A stretch of DNA of 64,000 nucleotides from Acinetobacter sp. ANC 4558 (lineage in GTDB: Bacteria > Pseudomonadota > Gammaproteobacteria > Pseudomonadales > Moraxellaceae), in assembly GCF_002135375.1 (NCBI RefSeq), contig NZ_NEGH01000004.1, positions 161,043-225,042 on the forward strand. The letters run 5' to 3'. Of the stretch, positions 17,446 to 26,509 are shown in pieces (the stretch's first letter is position 1; each line of letters starts with the position of its first letter). Below the pieces are notes generated by a model. It had not been told where the DNA came from and did not search any database. It saw nothing but the letters and a program-made list of their open reading frames with translations. The translations under genes were made by a program, and so were the position numbers.

Positions 17446-19122
17446 ATGAAAAAAATTGCTTTATTATCAGTTTTATCATTCGCATGTGCTACGGCTACGT
17501 ATGCAGCTGATCAAAGTATATTGCCACCAGAATTATCGAGTATTGGTGGTCATATAAATACATCTTCATCTGATAATCAAATTTTGAATAATGAATCTAC
17601 TGTAGAACTTTCTCCAAGTAACTCTTTAAAATATCCAAATAATAATCAAATGTTTGGTTCGCAATTGTTTAAAGGTGCTTTTGCTTCAACAGTAGGTTCC
17701 ACGTTTAACAGTAATTATAAAATTAATCCTGGTGATAGCATCAATTTACGCTTATGGGGAGCGTATCAATTTGCAGGTTCTCAAAAAGTTGATCCACAAG
17801 GAAATATTTTTATTCCTAATGTGGGGCCAGTGAGAGTCGCTGGAATAAATAATGGTAGTTTACAATCCGTTGTAGAATCAAATGTACGTCGTATTTATGC
17901 ATCTAATGTAGGGGTGTATGCCGCATTAGAGCAAGCACAACCTGTTAAAGTTTTAGTAACTGGTTTTGTAAATCAACCTGGTAACTATGGTGGTGTCGCA
18001 AATGATAGTGTTATTGCATATTTAGATCGAGCTGGCGGTGTAGATCCAGACCGTGGTAGTTATATTAATATTAAAGTAATGAGAAATGGGCAGCCAATTC
18101 AGCATGTCGATTTATATGATTTTTTGTTAAATGGGCATTTAAATCCATTATCTTTTAAAGATGGTGATGTCGTTGTTGTTGGGCAACGCACACATACCTT
18201 TAATGTCTCAGGTGAAGTATATAATCAGAATGACTTTGAATTTGATCAACCGAGAATATCTTTAGGGCAAGCACTTGCATATGCAAAACTAAAACCTGGT
18301 GCGACAAATGTCAGTATTCAGCGTCGACAAGGCTCAGAATATCGTAGTGAATATTATGATTTAAAACAAGCAAATCAAATTTCTGTTGAAGATGGAGATT
18401 TGGTCACGGTAACTGCAGATCGTTATGCAGGAACAATTCAAGTGCGAGTCGAAGGTGCGCATAATGGTGCACATGCAGTAGTATTACCTTATGGTTCTAA
18501 ACTTTCAGAGGTTTTAGCACAGCTTAATCCAAATCAATTAGCAGAAATGGACTCATTGCAACTATATCGACCTTCAGTGGCTGCACGACAAAAAGAGATG
18601 TTAAATGTCTCTTTAGATAAATTAGAAGATGCCACATTTAATGCACGTTCAAGTACCCAAGAAGAAGCCAATTTACGATCTAAAGATGCTGAATTAGTTA
18701 AGCAATTTATTGCGAAGGCGAGAAAAGTGCAGCCAAGTGGTCAAGTTGTACTTGACCCAAAAACGTATAATGATGTGATTTTGGAACAAGGTGATGTTCT
18801 AAAAATTCCAGAGAAGACTTCAGTGGTGATGGTTCATGGTGAAGTTTCATTTCCTAATGGGGTTGAATTTAAAAATAATCAAAAAGCGATTGATTATATA
18901 GAGCAAGTGGGTGGGTTTAGTCAAAAATCAAATACATCTAAAGTGATTGTCATGAGCCAAAATGGTAAGACAGAACTAGTATCTAAAAATACGAAAATTA
19001 AACAAGGGGATGAAATTTTAGTATTGCCTAAGGTACAGACGAAGTCGATTGAAGTGACTCGTGGAATTACACAAGTTCTTTACCATTTGGCGATTATGGC
19101 GAAAGTTGCTTTAGATTTATAA
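17446..19122 (+). CDS. kpsD: Capsule export outer-membrane protein KpsD
   Basis: The 558-residue protein starts with a cleavable signal peptide (MKKIALLSVLSFACATATYA) and belongs to the OPX polysaccharide export family. The export domain (about 90-170) holds NYKINPGDSINLRLWG and GNIFIPNVGPVRVAG, followed by SLBB-type beta-grasp domains (from VKVLVTGFVNQPGNYGG) and later repeats to the C-terminus. Its length matches E. coli KpsD (558) rather than the short lipoprotein Wza. It forms the periplasmic/outer-membrane conduit for capsule. The strong hairpin at 19128 ends the operon. Confidence 0.95.
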   Translation: MKKIALLSVLSFACATATYAADQSILPPELSSIGGHINTSSSDNQILNNESTVELSPSNSLKYPNNNQMFGSQLFKGAFASTVGSTFNSNYKINPGDSINLRLWGAYQFAGSQKVDPQGNIFIPNVGPVRVAGINNGSLQSVVESNVRRIYASNVGVYAALEQAQPVKVLVTGFVNQPGNYGGVANDSVIAYLDRAGGVDPDRGSYINIKVMRNGQPIQHVDLYDFLLNGHLNPLSFKDGDVVVVGQRTHTFNVSGEVYNQNDFEFDQPRISLGQALAYAKLKPGATNVSIQRRQGSEYRSEYYDLKQANQISVEDGDLVTVTADRYAGTIQVRVEGAHNGAHAVVLPYGSKLSEVLAQLNPNQLAEMDSLQLYRPSVAARQKEMLNVSLDKLEDATFNARSSTQEEANLRSKDAELVKQFIAKARKVQPSGQVVLDPKTYNDVILEQGDVLKIPEKTSVVMVHGEVSFPNGVEFKNNQKAIDYIEQVGGFSQKSNTSKVIVMSQNGKTELVSKNTKIKQGDEILVLPKVQTKSIEVTRGITQVLYHLAIMAKVALDL

Positions 19123-19127
19123 GAATA

Positions 19128-19163
19128 AGCAAAAGCTAGAAGTAACTCTAGCTTTTGCTTTAA
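19128..19163 (+). terminator. Terminator of kpsMTED
   Basis: Perfect 13-base stem AGCAAAAGCTAGA (19128-19140) / TCTAGCTTTTGCT (19147-19159) with a six-base loop, five bases after the kpsD stop and followed by TTAA. It also faces the 3' end of the decayed minus-strand gene at 19173. Confidence 0.78.
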
Positions 19164-19172
19164 TGATGAAAA

Positions 19173-20075
19173 TTATTTTCCAAATCGAAGCTCATTAAAA
19201 GTTTCGAATTTTTTTCCTTCCATTAGATCGCTTATTAATCTAGTACGTGCAGCAATAAAACTATTGCCTAAGAGAGAGTCAACATTGGAGTTAAATTCAT
19301 GGAAATGACCTGGTCTAGGAGTTATTTCACCAAAATAAATACTATCCTGAGAGGCTAAAAAGTCAATTATTAAAAATGGAGTTGGAATATTTAAGCTTAG
19401 TTTTTTGCATAAGCTATTAAAGTCATATTTTTGAAATTACTTTGAAATAATGATTCTTTGAATCGACCAGTATCAATTCTTGCAAAATTTTCATCTAGCC
19501 ATTCATATTTTATTTTAGCTCCATTTTTATCTATTATTAATATAAGTTTAATAACTCCATAGAAACAAAAAGCTTTTATATCATAAGGAATCAATTGATT
19601 TGTATTGCCAGGTATATATTGTTCAACCATCCATTCTGTATATGGAAAAGTTTCAATTTATGTTTTTAGTTCATTTTTAGAAATTTTTTTCAGTTTTCAA
19701 TAGAGGTAATTAAATTATTATGAATAATATATACATTTTTAGAAGTATGTTCATCCATTGGTTTAATAACGATATTATTCCTTTCAAAATTATTTTTATT
19801 TATATGATTTTGATAAATTATGGGCACTGGAATTTCATGAATATTCGCAAATTTAATGGCATTTACTTTGTTGTTAATAATATTCTCGACATTATATTTA
19901 TTTTTAGAAAAAAAGAACTTTCGAAATAAGGTATGCTCAACTAATTGAGCAGAGAATGAAGGTGTATGAGTTATATGTTCAGAAAAAAATCCCCTTGAGT
20001 GACTAAGTTTTCAGGAATATATCTTGAAGGAAGTAGTTAAAATAATTTTCTAGAGGAAGAGTTTTAAAAAGACCT
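19173..20075 (-). pseudogene. Decayed ATP-grasp gene of the TupA-like capsule/teichuronic family
   Basis: Pieces of one protein can be read in changing minus-strand frames: NAIKFANIHEIPVPIIYQ and IVIKPMDEHTSKNVYII (about 19870-19725), EWMVEQYIPGN and IKAFCFYGVIKLILIIDKNG (about 19640-19520), then NIPTPFLIIDFLASQD and FGEITPRPGHFHEF down to the TAA at 19173-19175. The order and motifs fit a TupA-like ATP-grasp protein, a family common in capsule loci. Damage includes single-base losses in A and T runs (near 19400 and 19995) and two substitution-type stops (TGA and TAA around 19660-19690) where a W and a Y codon would fit. No long frame survives, so the gene is dead. The N-terminal limit near 20075 is approximate. 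Confidence 0.75.
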
Positions 20076-20410
20076 TTCTATATAAAAATTAAGCTCTTAT
20101 GGTTTTGATATTGGATGTTAATAATAAAAAAGTAGTATTTTCTAAGTTTAAAACTAAAGCTTGTATCTTAGATAGTAGAGTTAATAGTAGTTTACCTTCT
20201 AATGATAATGAAATTCTCTTAATAGAAAATTGACACTATCCATATATATTTTTTGTATTTTGCAGTAGTTTTTTTAATTCTGCTTTTGTTGTAGTATTCA
20301 TATTATCGGAAATTAAAATATTTAAGCAAATCATGGGTATATTCTGAAAATATGTTTAGGCATTTTTGATAGCAGAACTATCAAAAACACCATGATTAAT
20401 ACCTATTAAA
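20076..20410. other. Degenerate AT-rich stretch
   Basis: Continues the decayed zone. A 44-codon plus-strand frame at 20099-20233 and minus-strand fragments such as LISDNMNTTTKAELKKLLQN near 20255-20315 were read, but none could be assigned. They may be the far end of the ATP-grasp pseudogene or the ruined 3' end of another capsule gene. Confidence 0.4.
20363..20387. repeat. Perfect 10-bp inverted repeat downstream of the triple glycosyltransferase
   Basis: TTTTTGATAG (20363-20372) pairs with CTATCAAAAA (20378-20387) around CAGAA, 24 bases past the stop of the minus-strand gene at 20411. The A/T arms provide a T run in either direction, so it may act as a weak bidirectional terminator. Confidence 0.5.
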
Positions 20411-23400
20411 TTAAGCATCTAATATACTTAATTTTTTTAATTCATTTTCGGTAAAAAGAGTTTTGTCAATATATGGGCTTAATGCTTCGTGATATAATGA
20501 TTTCATTTCAGTTAGAAATTCATCTTTTAAATCTTTTTCCATACGGTCGTAGGTATACCACAATGAATTAATCTTTTTATAAACTAAGTGAGCTGCATAC
20601 TGGTCATAGATTTTAAAAGATTTAAAATATTTTGAAACATCATAAAAAGAACGAAGAATTTCAAAGCCTTTTCTTCCCATTCGCAATTCTGTCGTTGAAT
20701 CCTTACGATTATAATTATAATAGTACCAAGATCCATTAACTTTTTTAGTTTTTTGAGCAAAAGCATGAGCAACAAAAGAAAAACTCATATCTTCTGCCAA
20801 ATATATACGAGGGAAATATATACAATTATTTTTGATTAGTTCTGTTTTGTAGATCCGATTCCAAATATTAGAAAAATAGCTACTCTCAAAAGCTTTTTCT
20901 CTATTTTCAGATTTAGAAATTTCTATATAGTTAATTTTTTGGGGATCAGCAACTTTTCCATCATGACGGAAAAATCCACTTTGAGATGCAATTTCAGCTT
21001 TTTCATTTTTGGCTGACTCATATAACTTTTCAAACATTGATGGAGTAACCCAATCATCAGCATCAACAAAACCAATATATTCACCTTTTGCAATACACAT
21101 TCCCATATTTCTTGGAGTACCCGCATTTCCACTAGGTATATTGCAGTTAATAACTTTGATAGATGGATTTTCTGAATAATATCGTTTAATAATATCTAAA
21201 GTACCATCTGTGGAACCATCATTAATAATAATAATTTCAATATCTTGTAAATGTTGTTTCAAAATACTATCTAAACAGCGGGACAAGTAAGTTTCAACAT
21301 TATGACAAGGAATAATAATTGAAACTGTAGGTTTGGATTCATCTAGTGTAAGATTAGAAGGAGTTGGGTTTTTAAATGTTTTTAATATATCTAAAAACTT
21401 ACGTGCATTTTCACTAAACAAACCATAATTATTAATTTTATGAGCTTGAATTAAATTTGCTAATTTTTCTTTAAAATCATTTTTAAGATCGTCGCTAATA
21501 AATTTTGAGTTGTAGAAATAATCACCTACAGCCTTATACATAACAAATGTAATATATTCATCATATAAATTATGTTTTTTCAAATAGTCGACAATATTGT
21601 CATAAGATTTGTACATTTCAAATGCGCCTGTACCTTGTCTACGCTCAATAGTTGAGCCTGGGCGACCGAAACGATAATGATAGAAAATTTCTTCAATTTT
21701 ATCAACTTGATTGGCTTTTAATAAAGATTTAAAGGCAAATGGCAAGTCGGCAGATGTTTTTACTTCACCAAAAAGAATATGATTATCTAATATCATTTCT
21801 CTTTTATAAATTCGATACCAAACAATTGGAAAATGACTACTTAAAAATAATTTAGAGCGTTCGGATTCTGTAGGAATAAATCTACTATTGATGATTTTTT
21901 CAGTAATTGTTGTGCCATCCGCGTTTTCACGGAAAAAACCACCACTGCAAACAATATCAGAGTTTGATTTTACACCACGAGCATAAAGTCGTTCGAACAT
22001 ATTTAATTCAATCCAGTCATCTGAGTCGACAAATGCAATATATTCACCACGTGCTTTATAGATTCCCTGATTTCTTGGTGTACCAGAGTTGCCACTTGCT
22101 TCAGTATTATTGATTAGAACAATTCGATTATCATTTACTAGGTACTCATGAATAATATTTAAAGAATTATCCGTAGAACCATCATTTATTAAGATAATTT
22201 CAATATCTTTTAGGGTTTGATTAACTACGCTATCCAAGCAATTTTTAAGATAATCTTCAACATTATGAATTGGAATAATAACGGATACTTTAGGTTGAGT
22301 AAGTATTGGTTTAATATCTGATTCAAATGAGTTTAAAAAGTTTGATTTACGATACTTACTTCCAATAACATTGAAAAAATTTTTAATTTTTTCAATGTCG
22401 ATGGCGTTTAAAAATTCTTTGTACTCGATATTTAAATTATTTTTTTGATGAACAAAAGGTAAGTAACTGCTCACTATCTTAAAGTGAATAATATCTTGAT
22501 AGGTTTTATCAATATTGTTTTCATCGATCCAATTTTTAATGAAAGAATATGCTAATAAGTCTGATTCATTATAAATTCTTCCACTCTCTAGAACTTGATG
22601 ATTTTCATAATTACTATAAAAATAACCATCATTATTTTCACATAAAATAATATGATCGGCATAATAATATGCTTGATTAGTAAAAATAAGATCATGTGTT
22701 AATTTATGATCATAAAATTTGATATTATTATCTTTTAGGAATTTAGTTCTAAAAAGCTTATCAGATATTAAAGTACTTTCATGGAAGTGAAATAAAGGAT
22801 GTTGAAAATCATTAAATTGGGCTTTACTATTTTTGAAAAGATATTTTTTATCTGAATTTATAACTTGAAATCCACTAGCTTGAATAATATCTAATGGGGA
22901 ATTATTAATATCGTTAATAAAATTACTAATATAATCTGATGCTATAAAATCATTGCTATTTAAGAATAGAGTATAAAATCCTTGAGCTATATCTAGAGCA
23001 TTATTTTTCTGATCACTTAGTGAGGTAATACCATTTGTTATGTTGTCAAATTTTATAGAAGTATTTCTAACAGTTATTTGGCTTTTGATTAATTCTGATA
23101 TATTGTCATTAAAGTTTCCAATAATAATAACCTCTAAATAACTATATGATTGTTTTATTATGCTCTCCAAGCATTTTATAATGCTTTTTTCATTGTTTGT
23201 AACTGATAATATAATCGTAATTAGGGGGGCCTTTGGTGGAATAATATTGTTTTCATTCTTTTTTTTAAAAAAATCAAATAAGCTTCTAAGATTGCTTTTA
23301 TTACTTGATTTTTCGTATAAAAAACGTAATTTTGTTAAATCATTTTCTTGAATATACATATAACCAAGATTAAAATTTGCATGATCATTAATATTACTAA

Positions 23401-23548
23401 TTTCTTGATATAAAAACTGTGCTTTATTTAACTCATTATTAGAAAAATAGTGATTTGCTTTTTTAAAAACACTAAGTGCTGCTTCTGGATTGTAAATATC
23501 CCCGAAAGAATTATAGTTTTTAACTACAGTAGTCATTTCATAACTCAC
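20411..23548 (-). CDS. Triple-domain family 2 glycosyltransferase
   Basis: The 1045-residue protein begins with a short TPR-like helical region (about 20-100) and then has three GT-A family 2 modules. Module 1 (about 108-320) starts PLITIILSVTNNEKSIIKCL but has N-S-N-D at 197-200 where the metal-binding acidic motif should be, so it may be inactive. Module 2 (about 420-640) has VSVIIPIHNVEDYLKNCLDS, NDGSTDNS and DSDDW at 508-512. Module 3 (about 741-960) has VSIIIPCHNVETYLSRCLDS and DADDW at 829-833. Modules 2 and 3 are close relatives, including a shared SGN(S/A)GTPRN motif. It probably builds the capsule backbone, perhaps alternating two sugars or phosphate-linked residues. The product is unknown. 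It follows the coiled-coil gene by 46 bases. Confidence 0.88.
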   Translation of the reverse strand: MSYEMTTVVKNYNSFGDIYNPEAALSVFKKANHYFSNNELNKAQFLYQEISNINDHANFNLGYMYIQENDLTKLRFLYEKSSNKSNLRSLFDFFKKKNENNIIPPKAPLITIILSVTNNEKSIIKCLESIIKQSYSYLEVIIIGNFNDNISELIKSQITVRNTSIKFDNITNGITSLSDQKNNALDIAQGFYTLFLNSNDFIASDYISNFINDINNSPLDIIQASGFQVINSDKKYLFKNSKAQFNDFQHPLFHFHESTLISDKLFRTKFLKDNNIKFYDHKLTHDLIFTNQAYYYADHIILCENNDGYFYSNYENHQVLESGRIYNESDLLAYSFIKNWIDENNIDKTYQDIIHFKIVSSYLPFVHQKNNLNIEYKEFLNAIDIEKIKNFFNVIGSKYRKSNFLNSFESDIKPILTQPKVSVIIPIHNVEDYLKNCLDSVVNQTLKDIEIILINDGSTDNSLNIIHEYLVNDNRIVLINNTEASGNSGTPRNQGIYKARGEYIAFVDSDDWIELNMFERLYARGVKSNSDIVCSGGFFRENADGTTITEKIINSRFIPTESERSKLFLSSHFPIVWYRIYKREMILDNHILFGEVKTSADLPFAFKSLLKANQVDKIEEIFYHYRFGRPGSTIERRQGTGAFEMYKSYDNIVDYLKKHNLYDEYITFVMYKAVGDYFYNSKFISDDLKNDFKEKLANLIQAHKINNYGLFSENARKFLDILKTFKNPTPSNLTLDESKPTVSIIIPCHNVETYLSRCLDSILKQHLQDIEIIIINDGSTDGTLDIIKRYYSENPSIKVINCNIPSGNAGTPRNMGMCIAKGEYIGFVDADDWVTPSMFEKLYESAKNEKAEIASQSGFFRHDGKVADPQKINYIEISKSENREKAFESSYFSNIWNRIYKTELIKNNCIYFPRIYLAEDMSFSFVAHAFAQKTKKVNGSWYYYNYNRKDSTTELRMGRKGFEILRSFYDVSKYFKSFKIYDQYAAHLVYKKINSLWYTYDRMEKDLKDEFLTEMKSLYHEALSPYIDKTLFTENELKKLSILDA

Positions 23549-23594
23549 AAAAATATAATGTTGGTTTTAATGGCAGTATTTTCCTAATAAATCA

Positions 23595-24929
23595 TTAACT
23601 TTTCAACTTAAACTTTAATATTTCTATACCAATTTTAAGTGGAAGTTTTAATGTTTCTTTAGGGCTATTGATTGAGTTTATGACAGTATTACCTAAACGA
23701 TATGACAGGTGCCTTTTAACTTTTTCAGCATCATTTATATCAGCATATTCAGAAATAGGAGGTAAATTAGAAGTTTCTTTTTGACTCTCTTCTTTTATTT
23801 TTTTATAAATAATATATGGCATTTTTATAGAATCATTTAGATTTTTAGATTTTTCTATCATTGTTTGACCAATTTGATATGGTAGTTCACTTTTAATTCT
23901 ATTCGGTGCACCAAATAACAATATTTCAGGATTTTTTGAAGTTACTGAGCTTTGTGAGTTAATTGTTAAGTTAATTGTATTTTGCTGAGTAGTCAATTTT
24001 TTTACTTTATTTTTTAATATGTTATTTTCAACTCTAGATTCACTCAGTTCTTCTTGTACATTTAATAGCTGAAGAAATGTAAATTTTTTTTCCTTTTCTA
24101 ATAGTTGAAGCTTTTGCTCATTCAATTTATTTTTTTCTAATGCGGCAATTTGATCTTTCAATTTTTTATTTTCAAGCATTAATTGATTATTTCTAACATT
24201 TACTAACTTATTACTTTCAATTTCTTTTTTTAGGTTTTTGTTCTCTATTTCATATGAATTTAACATTTCTTGTGTAAGAAACATTGTAGTAAGTGCAATT
24301 TTATTTTTATGCTCAAATTCATTTTTTGAGTTGATTAATTTTTCATGAATAATATTATTTTCCGACTCTAATTTTTTATAGTTTTCATGAGTGATTTGAG
24401 TATTTTTTAAACTATTCACTTTGTCCTGTAAATTTTTATTGTAAGTATTATATTCTACTAATGTTTCTTGGAGTTTCATCATGTTTTGACGAGTAATTAT
24501 ATTTTCTAATTTTAATTTGCTATTATCTTTATATTCTAAATTTTTTTGTTTAAATTCTTCTATTTGTTTTTTTAAATTTTGATTATCAGAAAGAGCACTA
24601 TCTAATGATTTTTTAAGATTTAGTGTATCTCGATCATTTTTAGCATTTAGGTTTAAATCTAATTTATGAGTATTATTTCTGATAATTTGATTTTTCTTTA
24701 TATTGTCAAGTTCTTCTTGAAGATATTGATTTTCTAACTTAAATCTGCCAAGTTGTTCTTGTACATTAAGCATTTTTTGAAGTGTTAAATTTTCAATAGT
24801 TTGTTGAGAGCTTTTTATCTTACTTAAGTTTACTAACGCAAGTTGTAGATCATCATGTGAATGTTTTTTTAATGAGTCTTGAGCATTACTTTTCAGATGG
24901 TGCTTATTGACTGCATTTTTTTTACTCAT
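23595..24929 (-). CDS. Long coiled-coil protein with C-terminal repeats, capsule locus
   Basis: Of 444 residues, about 20-320 are heptad-rich coiled coil with little else (L-x2-E-N-x2-L repeats, many K, N and E). The last hundred carry two copies of a motif seen at the ends of capsule glycosyltransferases in other bacteria: SELPYQIGQTMIEKSK followed by IKMPYIIYKK, and RHLSYRLGNTVINSIN followed by LKLPLKIGIE. No catalytic motif or signal peptide is seen. It is first in a two-gene minus-strand unit with the triple glycosyltransferase. A scaffold or chain-length role for that enzyme is my inference, by analogy with coiled-coil length regulators. Confidence 0.72.
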   Translation of the reverse strand: MSKKNAVNKHHLKSNAQDSLKKHSHDDLQLALVNLSKIKSSQQTIENLTLQKMLNVQEQLGRFKLENQYLQEELDNIKKNQIIRNNTHKLDLNLNAKNDRDTLNLKKSLDSALSDNQNLKKQIEEFKQKNLEYKDNSKLKLENIITRQNMMKLQETLVEYNTYNKNLQDKVNSLKNTQITHENYKKLESENNIIHEKLINSKNEFEHKNKIALTTMFLTQEMLNSYEIENKNLKKEIESNKLVNVRNNQLMLENKKLKDQIAALEKNKLNEQKLQLLEKEKKFTFLQLLNVQEELSESRVENNILKNKVKKLTTQQNTINLTINSQSSVTSKNPEILLFGAPNRIKSELPYQIGQTMIEKSKNLNDSIKMPYIIYKKIKEESQKETSNLPPISEYADINDAEKVKRHLSYRLGNTVINSINSPKETLKLPLKIGIEILKFKLKS

Positions 24930-25315
24930 TTACTTTTTCCAATAGGATTTCACTATATATTTCATTTAATCATAAAAGTATGAATATGTAAGCAACTAAT
25001 GTATTTTTCAATTAATAAATTGTGACTATTCTTATCAAAATTTTAAAAAATAAGTTCAATAAATTTATCTATTTATTCAATTGTTTTTAGATGCATCACT
25101 TTTTATGGAAAAAGTTTTCATTATGTCTCTTTATTCGGTGAATTTATATTGTATCGCATATTGTATTAGATAATTCTATAGATATGACCTAGAAAATAAA
25201 TTTTTACTATATTATTGTTATTAAAAAGTATATTAATAACATTATTTTTAATAAGATGTATAAAAGTATATTTGTTAGAATTATACTAAAAGATAAGGTA
25301 AAAAAGAGTATTGTT
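24930..25315. other. Divergent promoter region, very AT-rich
   Basis: This gap separates the minus-strand coiled-coil/glycosyltransferase unit from the plus-strand ugd-kpsS unit, so it must hold both promoters. No single promoter stands out in such AT-rich sequence, and no JUMPstart/ops element was recognised. The frame extending ugd upstream to 25256 is judged non-coding. Confidence 0.45.
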
Positions 25316-26491
25316 ATGTTGAATATTACGATTGCTGGAATAGGATACGTGGGGTTATCTAATGCTGTTTTACTTGCTCAATATAATCAAGTAACAGCTT
25401 ATGATATTGATGAAAAAAGAGTTACTGCGATTCAGCAAAAAAAATCGCCTATAGTAGATGCAGAAATTACAGATTTTTTAAAAAATAAAGATTTAAATTT
25501 AACAGCAACGGCTAATTTAGAGTCTGCATTTAAAAATGCAGATATTGTTATTGTTGCAACACCAACCAATTATGATTCTGAAACGCATACATTTGATACT
25601 TCTTCGATTGAAGCAGTGATTGAACAAGTATTAAGGATTAATCATGACGCCTTAATTGTTATTAAATCAACAATTCCAGTAGGATATACAGAAGAGGTAA
25701 GGACTAAATTTAATACAGATAATATTATTTTTTCTCCAGAGTTTTTGAGAGAAGGTAAAGCATTATTTGATAATTTATATCCATCGCGAATTATTGTCGG
25801 TGAAGTTTCTGAGCGCGCTAAAAAATTTGCAACTTTATTAGAGCAAGCATCTTATAAGCAAGATGTGCCTGTACTATTAACAGACAGCACAGAAGCAGAA
25901 GCAATAAAATTATTCTCAAATACTTATTTGGCAATGCGTGTTGCATTTTTTAATGAGTTGGATAATTATGCTATGGTTTATGGGTTAAATAGTAAACAGA
26001 TTGTTGAAGGTGTGTCTTTAGATCCCCGTATAGGGCAGCACTATAATAATCCATCATTTGGTTATGGTGGTTACTGCTTACCAAAGGATACGAAGCAACT
26101 TCTTGCAAACTATAAGCAAGTACCTCAGAATCTTATTAAAGCGATTGTAGATGCGAATGTAACTCGTAAGCATGTGATTGCTAAAGATATTATGAAGTCT
26201 AAGCCTAAATGTGTTGGTATTTATCGTTTAATTATGAAAGCTGATTCTGATAATTTTAGAGCTGCGGCAATTTTAGATATTATGCATATGCTGAAAGCAA
26301 ATGATATTGAAGTTATTATTCATGAACCTGTATTTAAAGATGATATGTATAATAATGAGTTTAAAATATGTAACAATTTTAAAGATTTTAGCGAGAATTG
26401 TGACATAATTGTTGCAAATAGAATGGTGTCCGAGTTATCTTCTATTTCAACAAAAGTCTATACCCGTGATCTTTTTGGTGGAGACTCGTAA
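25316..26491 (+). CDS. ugd: UDP-glucose 6-dehydrogenase
   Basis: The 391-residue enzyme oxidises UDP-glucose to UDP-glucuronate with two NAD+. Start at 25316 is chosen because MLNITIAGIGYVGLSNAVLL begins the NAD-binding Rossmann fold (GxGxxG); an ATG 60 bases earlier adds only a basic, family-foreign extension. Other marks: TPTNYDSE, KSTIPVGYT, SPEFLREGKAL, the central FSNTYLAMRVAFFNELD helix, and the catalytic cysteine in FGYGGYCLPKDTKQL. Short versions of about 390 residues are typical of capsule loci (KfiD type). Its presence predicts glucuronic acid, or a sugar made from it, in the capsule. Confidence 0.95.
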   Translation: MLNITIAGIGYVGLSNAVLLAQYNQVTAYDIDEKRVTAIQQKKSPIVDAEITDFLKNKDLNLTATANLESAFKNADIVIVATPTNYDSETHTFDTSSIEAVIEQVLRINHDALIVIKSTIPVGYTEEVRTKFNTDNIIFSPEFLREGKALFDNLYPSRIIVGEVSERAKKFATLLEQASYKQDVPVLLTDSTEAEAIKLFSNTYLAMRVAFFNELDNYAMVYGLNSKQIVEGVSLDPRIGQHYNNPSFGYGGYCLPKDTKQLLANYKQVPQNLIKAIVDANVTRKHVIAKDIMKSKPKCVGIYRLIMKADSDNFRAAAILDIMHMLKANDIEVIIHEPVFKDDMYNNEFKICNNFKDFSENCDIIVANRMVSELSSISTKVYTRDLFGGDS

Positions 26492-26509
26492 TATAGTTAA
26501 GGTTAGTAA

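Noticed and set aside
20099..20233. 44-codon plus-strand frame as a gene
   Set aside because: No ribosome site, no family resemblance, lies in a decayed zone of minus-strand coding sequence.
25256..25315. Longer ugd start at 25256
   Set aside because: Adds a basic, hydrophobic stretch unlike the family; the Rossmann fold begins right at the ATG of 25316.
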